Numbered from the stretch's first letter, positions 11,001-19,987 are shown. The stretch: 64,000 bases of DNA from JAFAXD01 sp963760435 (GCA_963760435.1 CAVXDE010000040.1:186001-250000), one strand, 5' to 3'. Numbers and translations are program-made. The notes: generated from the letters alone by a model not told the origin.

Positions 11001-11561
11001 GGACACATCAAGGAGGTCGGGTTCGAACTCTATCAACAAATGCTGCAGGAGGCGGTGGCGAGCCTCAAGGCGGGCATTTCGGAGCCGGTATCGGATCGCT
11101 GGTCGCCGCAAATCACCATCGGCACGCCAGTGCTCATCCCGGAGGACTACGTCGCTGATCTGTCTGTGCGGCTCGCGCTCTATCGCCGGCTGGCCGACCT
11201 CGACGACGAGGGCGAGATCGACGCGTTCGGTGCCGAGCTGGTGGACCGCTTTGGCCCGTTGCCGATCGAGGTGCGGCATCTGCTCGACGTGGTCGCCATC
11301 AAGGCGCTGTGCCGGCGCGCCAACGTGGCGAAGATCGATGTCGGTCCGAAAGGCGCGGTGTTGTCGTTCCGCGAGGACACGTTCGCCAACCCAGAGGGCT
11401 TGGTGGCCTTCATCCGCGAGCAGGGAAAAGACGCCCGCGTGCGTCCCGACATGAAGGTCGTGTTCTTCGATGACTGGGAGACGCCGGAAGAGCGCCTCAA
11501 GGGCGCGGCCGGCATCCTGCGGCGGCTCGTGCGTATCGCCGAGCGCGCCAAGGCAGCGTGA
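8055..11561 (+). CDS. mfd: Transcription-repair coupling factor Mfd
   Basis: 1168 residues with a GTG start. N-terminal UvrB-like region, then a CarD-like RNA-polymerase interaction domain (DLVVHVDHGIGRFIG near residue 500), then the helicase: Walker A CGDVGFGKTEVALRA near 646, DEEQ box IIDEEQHFGV near 750, TATPIPRT and QLRGRVGRS. The C-terminal TRCF domain follows. Mfd pushes stalled RNA polymerase off lesions and recruits UvrA. It overlaps no gene but follows sdhE by two bases; it converges on the DsbA-family gene with a 9-base gap and no obvious terminator. Confidence 0.98.
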   Translation: MASSPADRLAPGRVLTLTNVADGAEGLVVADLARAVAAKPNAPATSLLVICRDGPRLAQLARALKFFGPDVVELEFPAWDCQPYDRVSPHAGVVAQRMTTLSRLARLKGRDRPSVLLTTVNAVLQRVPAKELLAAQALSASPGNVLRMDDIVRWLELNGFVRASTVREPGEYAVRGGILDLFPPGMDQPVRLDFFGDTLESIRTFDPETQRTTDQLRALDLVPVAEFQLTSETIRRFRLGYVEAFGAATPDDQLYQAVSEGRRYPGMEHWLPLFHTKLDTLFDYLPGTPVVLEPLAGEAAHERIAQIVDYYNARKEILGAAGGGAPYKPLPPDRLYFAEAEWQSRLAAGPLVRLTPFAAPEGTTDVIDAATRPGRNFAPERTQQSRNVFEAVKAHVEARQAAGDRVVVALWSEGARDRMRHVLADHGLLNLLPVANWQEARARPKSDITLAVLGLESGFETTEMAVIAEQDILGDRLVRPRRAAKRAENFIAEVTSLAAGDLVVHVDHGIGRFIGLANIEAAGAPHDCLELHYAGGDKLFLPVENIELLSRYGSEEAGVDLDRLGGTAWQVRKARMKQRLLEMAGALIKVAAERQLREAPRFTTSVGPYDEFCAGFPYEETDDQQTAIDAVLDDLASGRPMDRLICGDVGFGKTEVALRAAFVTAMGGKQVAVVVPTTLLARQHMKTFTERFRGFPINVAQASRLVSSKELAETKKKLADGTVDIVVGTHALLGKTIKFKDLGLLIIDEEQHFGVSHKERLKNLRSEVHVLTLTATPIPRTLQLALTGVRELSIIASPPVDRLAVRTFVAPFDPLTVREALLREHYRGGQTFYVCPRIEDLPGAKEFLDKNVPEVRVAVAHGQMPGTVLEDVMSAFYDGKYDVLLSTTIVESGLDIPTANTLIVHRADMFGLAQLYQLRGRVGRSKTRAYSLFTLPTRRITFQAERRLKVLQSLDTLGAGFQLASHDLDIRGAGNLLGEEQSGHIKEVGFELYQQMLQEAVASLKAGISEPVSDRWSPQITIGTPVLIPEDYVADLSVRLALYRRLADLDDEGEIDAFGAELVDRFGPLPIEVRHLLDVVAIKALCRRANVAKIDVGPKGAVLSFREDTFANPEGLVAFIREQGKDARVRPDMKVVFFDDWETPEERLKGAAGILRRLVRIAERAKAA

Positions 11562-11570
11562 AGTCGTGAT

Positions 11571-12239
11571 CTAGGCTGCCGTGTCCGCTGCCGGCGCCTG
11601 CTGCGCGGCGGCCCGTTCCATGGCGCTCGCCAGATACTCGGGCGACTGCGCGCCGGACACGGCGAGCACGTTGCCGAACACATAGAACGGCACGCCGTCG
11701 ATGCCGGCTTCCTGGGCGGACTTGGCCGCCTGTTCGACCGCGGCGACGTCGGCCTCACTCGCGAGCAGCGCGCTGATCTCATTCGGATCGAGCCCGCAGT
11801 CGGACGCGGCTTCGACCAACACCTGAGCATCAGACAAGTCGCCGCCTTCGGTGAAGTAGATCTCCATCAGCCGCTGCTTGATCTGCGCCGCCTTGCCGGC
11901 ACGGCCGGCCCACAGGATCAGGCGATGGCAGTCGAGCGTGTTCGGCTGCCGGCGCAGCGCGGCGATGTTGTAGATGAGGCCCTCGGCCTCCGCAGCCTTG
12001 GCAACGCGTTGCGCGATCTGCTCGTAGCGGCCGGGCGAGCCGAATTTGGTCGTCAGATAAGCGGTGCGGCTCATGCCTTCGCGCGGCACCCACGGATTGA
12101 GGAAATAGGGGCGGTAGCGCACGTTGACCGGGATGTCCGGCCGCAGGTCGATGGCTTTTTCGAGCCGCCGCTTGCCGATGAAGCACCACGGGCACACGAC
12201 GTCGGAAAATACGTCAATCGCGAGCGGGGAAGTGGTCAT
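11571..12239 (-). CDS. DsbA-family oxidoreductase (FrnE-like)
   Basis: About 222 residues from the start MTTSPLAIDVFSD; no signal peptide, so cytoplasmic. The thioredoxin-fold active site is CPWC at residues 15-18 (VVCPWCFIGKRRLEK), as in the FrnE / 2-hydroxychromene-2-carboxylate isomerase-like DSBA group. A cis-proline loop GVPFYVFG is present near residue 180. Such proteins act in disulfide chemistry or oxidative-stress defence, and a few are isomerases. The partner is unknown. An earlier in-frame start would add 17 residues unlike the family. Confidence 0.88.
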   Translation of the reverse strand: MTTSPLAIDVFSDVVCPWCFIGKRRLEKAIDLRPDIPVNVRYRPYFLNPWVPREGMSRTAYLTTKFGSPGRYEQIAQRVAKAAEAEGLIYNIAALRRQPNTLDCHRLILWAGRAGKAAQIKQRLMEIYFTEGGDLSDAQVLVEAASDCGLDPNEISALLASEADVAAVEQAAKSAQEAGIDGVPFYVFGNVLAVSGAQSPEYLASAMERAAAQQAPAADTAA

Positions 12240-12264
12240 GGTCGGCTCCTGCATTGGAGTTAAC

Positions 12265-13539
12265 CTATGCGCCACTTGCAGCCGCCGCAACCGGTTCGGT
12301 TACCCGGGCGAGCAGGCTTTCCACGCTGTCATTCGGTTTGAACACCGCGAGCGTCACCATCGGATCGAAGCGCTCGGCCTGCCGATCGAGCCCGGGCAGG
12401 TTTCCGGCCAGCGTGCTGCCGATCCGGCGCACCAGCGCGTGCGCATTGCCAAGCCCGGTGTTCGGGAAGGCCAGCAGGATTGAACCGTCATCGGCACGGC
12501 CGGCGATATCGCTGCGGCGCGCGAGCCGGATCAACTGCCGGGCCGCGCTATCACCGGTTCCGCGGGCAGCCGGCATCACCTCGAACGAGAAGCGCGCCAG
12601 CGAGAGCGCACTGCGCTGCGCGCGCGCCTCGTCCACCGCGCGTTCGAGCTCGCGCAGGAACGCGTTCGCCGTGAACAGGCCCGTGACCGGATCGAGCATG
12701 CCATCGGACTCGATCGACGCGAGCTCGCGCTCGAGCCGCGCCGCATTGGCATGCATGTGCACGAGCGGCAGCATGTAGTCGATGAGGTCGCCCGCCGGGC
12801 CGCCGCCGAGGCGTTCGAAATTGGGCAGCACATCCCATTCTTCGGATGGTTGCACGGCCGCAATCAACCCGATCGGCAGGTCGCGGAAGCGCGGATCTTG
12901 CGACAGTGCGACGGCGAAGGCCTGCAACACGCGCGGCGCAAATCCGTCGCCGATCAAGACGCCGTCGATGTCGCGCATGCACAGAAAGCGCGCAGCGTTC
13001 TCCACGCTCAAGGTGCTGATGACCGAGACGCGTTCGCTCGCCGCAGTGATGAGGTCACGATAGTTGCGTCCGCGCCCAACAACCAGGATCGTTGCGTTCT
13101 CCGACTGCTGGGTCGGACTGGACGGCAACGTGAAGCTCGGCCTCTCTCCGGAGGCCACGGCATACTGCAGAACCCCGGCGTGCAAGGCGCGCAAGCGCAG
13201 TGCCCACGACAATCGCGCCAAGACACGTTCCGGGGCAGCACTCGCCGCAATCGGCAGTGCGCCCGAGAACAAGGGGGCGCCGACCGGCGATGCCCGCGCC
13301 AACACCGGCATGTAGGGCTCGTGCACCGCGGCGATCGCGCCTGTCAGCGGCTCCAGGATATCCGGATCGAAGCGTTGCTCATCGAGGATCAGCGCCGCGG
13401 GGCGTCCGGCCTTGATGGCGGCCGGCGCTGTTTCCCACGAGCTTTCGTTGACCAAGACATTTCCGCGCGCGCGCAAAAATCCGGCCAATTCAGCATTGGC
13501 CTCGTCAGAGACAAGTACGATCGGACCAGAAGGAAACAT
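12265..13539 (-). CDS. Receiver-like protein with degenerate GGDEF domain
   Basis: 424 residues. The first about 110 resemble a response-regulator fold (PIVLVSDEANAELAGFL, LILDEQ), a second pseudo-receiver-like region follows at about 145-260 (ATILVVGRGRNYRDLI), and the C-terminal about 150 residues align with a diguanylate cyclase domain starting DPVTGLFTANAFLRELE. The catalytic GG(D/E)EF motif is replaced by GRADDGSILLAF, so synthesis of c-di-GMP is unlikely; a binding or scaffolding role like that of PopA in Caulobacter is an inference. A long intergenic gap of 160 bases follows on the right. Confidence 0.75.
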   Translation of the reverse strand: MFPSGPIVLVSDEANAELAGFLRARGNVLVNESSWETAPAAIKAGRPAALILDEQRFDPDILEPLTGAIAAVHEPYMPVLARASPVGAPLFSGALPIAASAAPERVLARLSWALRLRALHAGVLQYAVASGERPSFTLPSSPTQQSENATILVVGRGRNYRDLITAASERVSVISTLSVENAARFLCMRDIDGVLIGDGFAPRVLQAFAVALSQDPRFRDLPIGLIAAVQPSEEWDVLPNFERLGGGPAGDLIDYMLPLVHMHANAARLERELASIESDGMLDPVTGLFTANAFLRELERAVDEARAQRSALSLARFSFEVMPAARGTGDSAARQLIRLARRSDIAGRADDGSILLAFPNTGLGNAHALVRRIGSTLAGNLPGLDRQAERFDPMVTLAVFKPNDSVESLLARVTEPVAAAASGA

Positions 13540-13699
13540 GACCCCACGCCCACCCCTCGGGAAATCTAGGCGAATGGCGTTAATGGCGCGTCAACGCGTT
13601 GGGATCAGCAAATCGCGGCGCAAGCTGCGTTGTTCAAACAATTTGATGCCGCGATACGAGCACAGAAGTAAATCGGTAACCACGATTACAAATTACTGA

Positions 13700-15514
13700 T
13701 CACTGACTGGGTTGCGCCCACCACGTCTCCGGCAGGAAACCCGACAACGCCGTGCGATCCGGGTGGTGCATCGTCGTCCAACGTGCGATCCACTGCTCGG
13801 CGCTGTGATAGAGCGGAATCACATAAGTGCCCGATAGCAGCACGCGATCGAGCGCGCGCACGGCATCCACAAATTCCGGCCGCGATTTCGCGCGCAACAA
13901 CGCGGCGATCATCGCATCGGCCGCGGCGCTCTTCATGCCCATGTAATTGCGCGTGCCGTCCTGATCTGCAGCGGCCGATCCCCAATAGAACGCCTGCTCG
14001 TTGCCCGGCGAGAGCGACTCGTCCCAGCGGTTCTGGATCATGTCGAAATCGTAGGTCAGCCGGCGCTGCTCGTATTGCGTCGCATCGACTGAGCGCACGT
14101 CGGCGGTGATGCCGGCCCGCTTCACGTTCTGCGCGTATTGCAACGCGAGCCGCTCCTGGTCGCGGGTCGTGACCATGATTTCAAATCGAAACGGCGCGCC
14201 CGTTGCTTGGTTACGCAGCTGCCTGCCGTCGAGCGTATAGCCGGCCGCCTCCAGCAACGCGATCGCGCGCTTGAGCACGTCGCGATCGCGCCCCGAGCCG
14301 TCCGTCGCCGGCGGCGACCAGGTGCCGTCGAGGATCTCCGGGGTGACCGCGTCCGGAAACGGCGCCAGCAGGGCGCGCTCACGCTCGCTCGCCGGCACGC
14401 CGTGAGAGGACAGCTCACTGCCGTCGAAGTAGCTCGCCGTGCGCGAGTATTGTCCGAAGAACAAATTCGTGTTGATCCATTCGAAATCGAACAACATCAT
14501 CAGGGCTTGGCGCACGCGGATATCAGCAAATAGCGGCCGCCGCGTATTGAACACCAGTCCCAACATCCCTTTGGGCAGACCATCGCGAATGCCATCCTTC
14601 ACGACCCGGCCGTCGCGCGCGGCCGGAAAGTCATAGGCCGAGACCCAGCGCCCCGGATCGGTTTCGATGCGGATGTCGTAAAGCCCCTTCTTGAAGGCTT
14701 CGAACTGCGAATTGGCGTCGCGATAATAGTCGAGCCGGATGGTGTCGAAGTTCCAATAACCGCGGTTCACCGGCAAGTCGCGTCCCCAGTAGTTGGGGTC
14801 GCGCTTGAGCGTGATGCTATGCCCCGGATCAACTGTTTGGACCACGTACGGGCCACTCCCAAGCATCGGGCGGAACGAGGTGTCTTCGAAAGTAGCTGGA
14901 TCGGTGGCGTGCTTGGGCAATACCGGCATCAAGCCGAGGATCAGCGGCAGCTCGCGATCGTTCGAACCGGACAGATCGAACCGTACGGTGCGATCATCAA
15001 GAGCTTCCGCCTTCACCACCTTGCTGTAGTAGGTCTGATAGTTGGGACGACCGTGATCGCGCAGCAATTGCCACGTGAAGATCACATCATCCGCCGTGAC
15101 TGGCTTGCCGTCGGAGAACTTGGCCGCCGGATTCAGTCCAAAGGTCACGTAGCTGCGCTCGGCGTCGGTTTCGACGGTGCTGGCCAGCAGGCCGTAAAGG
15201 GTGAAGGGCTCGTCATAGCCGCGCGCCATCAGCCCTTCGAGCACATAGCTGCGGATCTCCGGCACCGAGACACCTTTGACGATCAGCGGATTGAGACTGT
15301 CGAATGTCCCAAGCACGCCTTGCACGCGGCGGCCCCCCTTGGGCGCATCAGGATTGACGTAGGGGAAGGAAGCAAAGCTCTCGGGCATCGCCGGCTCGCC
15401 ATGCATGGCGATGGCGTGGCGCGGCTGCGATGACGTGGCGTTCGCAAGGATCGGCAGCAAAAACGCCGCAGTGAGAAGGAGACGTATATGCTTGCCGGTC
15501 TTGATCAACAACAT
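13700..15514 (-). CDS. Peptide ABC transporter substrate-binding protein, YejA-like
   Basis: About 604 residues from MLLIKTGKHIRLLL, which gives a clean signal peptide (LLLTAAFLLPILANATS); a longer frame upstream lacks one. The mature N-terminus carries HGEPAMPESFASFPYVNPDAPKGG-type sequence, the hallmark of YejA-like members of the SBP_bac_5 family, which bind oligopeptides or microcin C-like peptides in the periplasm. Permease and ATPase genes are not adjacent, so this is an orphan binding protein here. It is divergent from the first ialB gene, with only 56 bases between the two starts. Confidence 0.88.
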   Translation of the reverse strand: MLLIKTGKHIRLLLTAAFLLPILANATSSQPRHAIAMHGEPAMPESFASFPYVNPDAPKGGRRVQGVLGTFDSLNPLIVKGVSVPEIRSYVLEGLMARGYDEPFTLYGLLASTVETDAERSYVTFGLNPAAKFSDGKPVTADDVIFTWQLLRDHGRPNYQTYYSKVVKAEALDDRTVRFDLSGSNDRELPLILGLMPVLPKHATDPATFEDTSFRPMLGSGPYVVQTVDPGHSITLKRDPNYWGRDLPVNRGYWNFDTIRLDYYRDANSQFEAFKKGLYDIRIETDPGRWVSAYDFPAARDGRVVKDGIRDGLPKGMLGLVFNTRRPLFADIRVRQALMMLFDFEWINTNLFFGQYSRTASYFDGSELSSHGVPASERERALLAPFPDAVTPEILDGTWSPPATDGSGRDRDVLKRAIALLEAAGYTLDGRQLRNQATGAPFRFEIMVTTRDQERLALQYAQNVKRAGITADVRSVDATQYEQRRLTYDFDMIQNRWDESLSPGNEQAFYWGSAAADQDGTRNYMGMKSAAADAMIAALLRAKSRPEFVDAVRALDRVLLSGTYVIPLYHSAEQWIARWTTMHHPDRTALSGFLPETWWAQPSQ

Positions 15515-15570
15515 ATGGGCGGCGCTTCCCGTGGGCTGTTCACGCAATCCGACAAGATTGTGCCGCCGCG

Positions 15571-16257
15571 ATGGCGGCCACCGTGCTGCCCGATTCGGTG
15601 ACGACAGTCGCGACCCGAGTTTTCGCGCGCGGGCGGGCACCAATTCGCAAATTTGGCAATCGAAGCGGCGGCCGTGGTTGGTGCCTGCCGGCACTGATGT
15701 TCGGCGGCGCGGCAGCGGCAGCTCTGATCGGCGCAGCCCCGGCGATCGCCCAGCAACTCACTCCCGAGGCTACCGCCGAGAAATCGGCCCAGTCCGGCAA
15801 GCTTGTATATTCGCCCTGGACCAAGTTCTGCACCACCCCGGCGGCGACAGCCGGGGTGCCACCGGTTTGTTTCACCGGGCGTGAGATGCTGACCGAAGCA
15901 GGGGAGCCGATTGCCGCGGCGGCACTGATCGAGCCGACGGGGTCCGACAAGAAGATCTTCCGAGTGACGGTTCCGGCCCCTGTCCAGTTGCGGTACGGAA
16001 CGCGCATCGTCATCGACCGTGGCGAGCCGCTGACCGCGCCCTACTTCACCTGCTCGGGCGATTCCTGCGTTTCCGACTACGACGGCAGCCTCGAGCTGCT
16101 CGCCAAGCTCAAGGCCGGGCAGAGGCTTGAGATCCAGGCGATCGCATTGAACGAGAAGCCGATTTCGCTCGATTTTTCACTGGGCGAGTTTGCAACAGCG
16201 GCCGATGGCCCGCCGAGCGAGGATCCGAAGCGCGCAGTCCGCGGATCGCAAAAATAG
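15571..16257 (+). CDS. IalB family (invasion-associated locus B) protein 1
   Basis: 228 residues. A hydrophobic segment at about 40-62 ending AAPAIAQQ is a signal sequence with an unusually long n-region, so a start at 15697 (MFGGAAAAALIG) is also possible. The mature part has the IalB pattern: W-T-K-x-C, C-F-T-G-R, then L-R-Y-G-T-R-I-V-I-D, and a cysteine pair in YFTCSGDSCVSDY likely to be disulfide-linked. IalB proteins are periplasmic or outer-membrane proteins; in Bartonella one promotes erythrocyte invasion, elsewhere the role is unknown. A paralogue follows directly. Confidence 0.88.
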   Translation: MAATVLPDSVTTVATRVFARGRAPIRKFGNRSGGRGWCLPALMFGGAAAAALIGAAPAIAQQLTPEATAEKSAQSGKLVYSPWTKFCTTPAATAGVPPVCFTGREMLTEAGEPIAAAALIEPTGSDKKIFRVTVPAPVQLRYGTRIVIDRGEPLTAPYFTCSGDSCVSDYDGSLELLAKLKAGQRLEIQAIALNEKPISLDFSLGEFATAADGPPSEDPKRAVRGSQK

Positions 16258-16415
16258 CTGGCCGAACCCCGATCCGGCCATCGGCGGCCTAAATTGACCT
16301 TGAGAGTTGCCCGAATGTCACGGTGCCGCCGCATTTGGCGCCGAGACAGCCCGTGGGTGTGCTTTTCAGGCGCTTTGACCCGCCTGAACCGACTTATCAA
16401 AGGGAACTCTGTCCA

Positions 16416-17171
16416 ATGACCTATCGAAGCGCGCGCATTTTGCGCGGGTCGCTCTTGGCCACACTGACGGCGGGTGTGTTTGCGCTGGGGGGCGCAGCCG
16501 TTTTGGCTCAGTCACCCCCGAAGCCCGCCGCAAAGCCGGCGGCCAAACCCGCCGCGCCCGCGCCCGCTCCGGCAGCTCAACAGGCGCCCGCCGGACCTCC
16601 GCCACAACCAGGTGCAGGGGAACTACAACTTGTGTTCTCACCCTGGACCAAGATCTGCAGCACGCCGGGGCAGAACGGACAGGATGCGAGCACCCCGAAG
16701 GTGTGCGCTACGGTCCGCGACGCGCGCACCGAGACGGGCATTCCGGTCCTCGCCGTTGCGCTGATCGAGCCCGAAGGCGCGCCCAAGAAAATTCTGCGCG
16801 TCACCCTGCCGGCTCCGGTGATCCTGCAATACGGGTCGCGCATCATCGTCGACAGCAATGAGCCGGCGACGAGCCCGTTCTTCACCTGCATGGCCAACAA
16901 CTGCATGGCCGACTATGAGGGCACGCCCGATCTCATCGCCAAGATGAAGAAGGGCACCACGCTCAACCTGCAGGCAATCAACCTCAATAACTCACAGATC
17001 GCGTTCGCGGTCCCGTTGGCGGATTTCGGCAAAACGAACGAGGGCCCGCCCATCGATCCGGAAAAGCTGAAAGAGCAGCAGGCCAAGCTCGACGCCGAAT
17101 TGCAGAAGAAGGCTGAAGATCTGCGCAAGAAGATGGAGCAACAGCAGGGTCAAGCTCCGGCAGCGCACTAG
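16416..17171 (+). CDS. IalB family protein 2 with proline/alanine linker and charged tail
   Basis: About 251 residues from MTYRSARILRG. Signal peptide to about residue 30 (ALGGAAVLAQS), then a roughly 40-residue Pro/Ala/Lys-rich linker (repeats of KPAA and PAPAP), then the IalB core (SPWTKICS, LQYGSRIIVDSNEP, FFTCMANNCMADY) and a Lys/Glu/Gln-rich C-terminal helix. The linker and helical tail suggest a protein that spans part of the envelope. It is closely similar to its upstream neighbour in the core, so the pair arose by tandem duplication. A strong terminator follows. Confidence 0.9.
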   Translation: MTYRSARILRGSLLATLTAGVFALGGAAVLAQSPPKPAAKPAAKPAAPAPAPAAQQAPAGPPPQPGAGELQLVFSPWTKICSTPGQNGQDASTPKVCATVRDARTETGIPVLAVALIEPEGAPKKILRVTLPAPVILQYGSRIIVDSNEPATSPFFTCMANNCMADYEGTPDLIAKMKKGTTLNLQAINLNNSQIAFAVPLADFGKTNEGPPIDPEKLKEQQAKLDAELQKKAEDLRKKMEQQQGQAPAAH

Positions 17172-17197
17172 CAGCTGCAAAGTTGAAAGAAATTCAT

Positions 17198-17223
17198 GAA
17201 GCGCGCCGGTGGCGCGCTTCTTT
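17198..17223 (+). terminator. Rho-independent terminator after the ialB pair
   Basis: A perfect 10-bp stem GAAGCGCGCC / GGCGCGCTTC with a GGT loop, followed by TTT and a T-rich stretch. It lies 26 bases after the second ialB stop. Confidence 0.9.
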
Positions 17224-17295
17224 AACTTTCGGGCGCAATGGCGCCCATGCGAGATGGCAAGCGCGGAGCGAGCGCGATGCCCACCCTACGCCGTC

Positions 17296-17628
17296 TCAAT
17301 GCATCAAGCTGTTGCGCGGCTTGTAGCTGCCTTGGTCATCGCGCTCGAACACCTCGGTGACCTGCGGATGACGGAGAGGTTCGCCGGTCGTATCCGGCAA
17401 AAGGTTCTGCTCGGATACGTAGGCGATGTATTCGCTCTCCGCGTTCTCGGCAAACAAGTGATAGAACGGCTGATCCTTGCTCGGCCGCACCTCGGCCGGG
17501 ATCGCTTCGTACCATTCCTCGGTGTTATTGAAGACCGGATCGATGTCGAACACGACGCCGCGGAACGGGAAAACCCGATGCTTCACGACCTGGCCGATCT
17601 TGTACTTGGCAGCGCGCATTTTGTTCAT
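17296..17628 (-). CDS. hspQ: Heat shock protein HspQ (YccV-like)
   Basis: 110 residues from MNKMRAAKYKIGQ. It shows the YccV/HspQ pattern: AKYKIGQVVKHRVFPFRGVV, DIDPVF, then QPFYHLFAENAESEYIAYVSEQNL. In enterobacteria this protein binds hemimethylated oriC DNA and acts as a specificity factor for Lon; the role in this organism is inferred from family only. An upstream in-frame start would add seven residues. It precedes the broken citE-like gene on the other side and may share no transcript with it. Confidence 0.93.
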   Translation of the reverse strand: MNKMRAAKYKIGQVVKHRVFPFRGVVFDIDPVFNNTEEWYEAIPAEVRPSKDQPFYHLFAENAESEYIAYVSEQNLLPDTTGEPLRHPQVTEVFERDDQGSYKPRNSLMH

Positions 17629-17694
17629 GGTACGGCAAACGTAGGACACCGCGAGTGCCGACGCCAGGGCCGGCCAGGCTGGATGAACAAGCGT

Positions 17695-18737
17695 TCATAA
17701 CCCGTATCGTGCCGCCATTTCGGGATCCTTGGCGGCGACGTTGCGGGCGAGATCGACCACGACCTTGGCCTGTTTCCAGGTGGCGTCGTCCTGCATCTTG
17801 CCGTCGATCATGACGGCCCCGGTGCCATCCGGCATGGCATCGAGAATCTTCTTGGCAAATGCGACCTCGCCGGGATCGGGCGAGAACACCCGTTTGGCGA
17901 TGACGATCTGCGAGGGATGCAACGTCCAGGCGCCCGCGCATCCCATCAGGAACGCAGTTGCGGAACTGGACTTCGCATGCGGCCGGATCGGAGAAATCGC
18001 CGAAGGGTCCGTAGAACGGCTTGATGCCCGCTGCCGCGCACGCATCCACCATCTTGGCCATGGTGTAGTGCCACAAGTCCTGCTGATAGGCGGTGCGTAG
18101 GGAATCGCCGCTCGCGTCGGCCAACACTTTGTATTCAGGATGTCCGCCACCGACGCGCGTCGTCTTCATGGCGCGCGATGCGGCGAGATCGGCAGGGCCG
18201 AGGCTGATCCCATGCATACGCGGCGATGCCGCGGCGATCGCCTCGACATTGTTGACGCCTTCGGCGGTTTCCAGGATGGCGTGGATGAGGATCGGCCGGT
18301 TGACGTTGTGCTTGGCCTCGAGCTGCGCGAGTAGCTGGTCGAGATAATGGATGTCCCATTCGCCCTCGACTTTGGGCAGCATGATCACATCGACTTTGTT
18401 GCCGACGCGCGAGACGATCTGAAAGAGATCGTCGAGGATCCATGGCGAGTTGAGCGCGTTGACGCGCGTCCACAATCCGACCGAGCCGAAGTCGCAGGCA
18501 CTTGCCATCTCGATGAAACCGCTGCCGGGCGGCGTCCTTGGCGTCGGCCGGGATTGCGTCCTCGAGGTTTCCGAGAACGATGTCGACCTGGTCGATGAGC
18601 TCCGGGACCTTGGCCCGCACCTTTTCGATGTGCGGCGGCACGAAATGGATCATGCGCTCGAGCCGGACCGGCAGCTCGCGCACCGGAGCCGGCGCACCGA
18701 CGGCCAGCGGTTTGAAAAAATTGCGTGGAAGCTTCAT
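17695..18737 (-). pseudogene. CitE/HpcH-family acyl-CoA lyase, two frameshifts
   Basis: Three frame segments join into one CitE-like protein of about 346 residues. It starts MKLPRNFFKPLAVG, has the VLGNLEDAIPADAKDAAR stretch, then LWTRVNALNS, VIMLPKVEGE and ILIHAILETAEG (metal and acyl-CoA site features), and ends TLHPSQIVIAKRVFSPDPGE. The frame changes near 18530 (between AARQ and GFIEMAS) and near 17955 (between QFRN and AFLMGCAGAW). The total length of 1043 bases is two more than a multiple of three, as expected for two single-base insertions. Relatives include malyl-CoA and methylmalyl-CoA lyases. Whether this is true decay or assembly error cannot be told here. Confidence 0.85.
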
Positions 18738-18775
18738 GGCAGCGACCCCCTAACAGCTTCCCCGGCGCTTCCTGC

Positions 18776-19987
18776 CTAACGGAAGCGGTGCTCGGTGCCA
18801 AGCCCGCGCATCAATCGCGGGGCAAACGGCGCGTCCACGCCGGCGCGCATCAGCGCGCGACGCAGCGGGCCAATGCGGTCGAGCGCATAGAGCCCGACGC
18901 CGCGCAGCGCCTGCAGCGGCAGGAAATCCGTGAGCAGGCTGCGATTGAGGAGGTCGACCGCAACGGTGCGGCTCGCGATATCGGCGCGGCGGCGCTGCGC
19001 GTATTGCTGGATCACCGGCCGCGCTCCGCAATCGGCTCCAGTCCGCACCGCGTCACCGACCACCTGTGCCACCATGGCGGCGTCGCGCAGTCCGAGGTTG
19101 AGACCCTGGGCGCCGATCGGCGGAAGGACATGCGCTGCTTCGCCAACGAGAGCAACGCGGTGTGCGGAACAGCGTTTTGCCGTGCTGACGGCGAGCGGAA
19201 ACATGCCGCGGCCTGGCTCGACCGTGAATTTGCCAAGGAGCGAATGCGCGCGCGCTTCAAGCTCGAGCCCGAGCTCGTCGGCATCGAGCCCGATCAGGCG
19301 ATCGGCCGTCCGTGGCGCGACAACGCAGACGAGACTTGAACGCTGGCCGGGCAGGGGCACCAGCGTGAATGGGCCGCGGTCAGTGTGGAACTCGGTCGAG
19401 GTGTTGTGATGTGGGCGCGTGTGCGCGAGGTTAAATGCCAAAGCTGTTTGACGGGTAGGCCGGCTGGTCACCTCGATGCCCGCCGCGACCCGGCAAGCGG
19501 ATTTGTGGCCGTCGGCGCCGACCAGCAGCTGCCCGCGTAGGGTCTCGCCATCGCTGATATCCACGGCGACGTCGGTTTCGCCAATCTCGATGCGAAGCGC
19601 CTGCGCGAATACAATCCGCAGCGTCGGCTCCTCCGCAGCCTGTGCGGCGAGTGCTGCCAGAAGATGCCGGTTCTCGATGTTCCAGCCGAATGCGTCGAGC
19701 CCAATTTCGAAGGCCGAAAACTCGACTTCCGGCGCTCGCCAAAGGCGTCCGGTGTCATCCACAATCCGCATGATCTCAAGCGGGGCGGCCTGCGCGCGGC
19801 AGCGCGGCCAGACACCCAAGGTCTCGAACGCAGTCTTCGAGGACGCGAGCAGCGCCGTCGTGCGGTTGTCGCTCGGCGGATTTCCGCGCACCAGGATCGT
19901 ATCGACCCGTGCATTGGCCAGGGCCAGCGCGGTCATCAGACCGGAAGGTCCGCCCCCAACGACGATGACTTGCGCAGATCGTTCCAT
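18776..19987 (-). CDS. UbiH/COQ6-family FAD-dependent hydroxylase
   Basis: 403 residues. N-terminal FAD dinucleotide-binding motif VIVVGGGPSGLMTALALANA, a central QLLVGADGHKSACR, and the C-terminal GEAAHVLPPIGAQGLNLGLRD that is the UbiH/UbiF/VisC signature. These enzymes hydroxylate the aromatic ring in ubiquinone synthesis at the cytoplasmic membrane face. Which position is hydroxylated cannot be told from the sequence. It is divergent from pcs with a 37-base gap. Confidence 0.93.
   Translation of the reverse strand: MERSAQVIVVGGGPSGLMTALALANARVDTILVRGNPPSDNRTTALLASSKTAFETLGVWPRCRAQAAPLEIMRIVDDTGRLWRAPEVEFSAFEIGLDAFGWNIENRHLLAALAAQAAEEPTLRIVFAQALRIEIGETDVAVDISDGETLRGQLLVGADGHKSACRVAAGIEVTSRPTRQTALAFNLAHTRPHHNTSTEFHTDRGPFTLVPLPGQRSSLVCVVAPRTADRLIGLDADELGLELEARAHSLLGKFTVEPGRGMFPLAVSTAKRCSAHRVALVGEAAHVLPPIGAQGLNLGLRDAAMVAQVVGDAVRTGADCGARPVIQQYAQRRRADIASRTVAVDLLNRSLLTDFLPLQALRGVGLYALDRIGPLRRALMRAGVDAPFAPRLMRGLGTEHRFR

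Noticed and set aside
9702..11279. 525-residue minus-strand frame inside mfd
   Set aside because: Same cause: antisense shadow of a conserved helicase gene, without any motif of its own.
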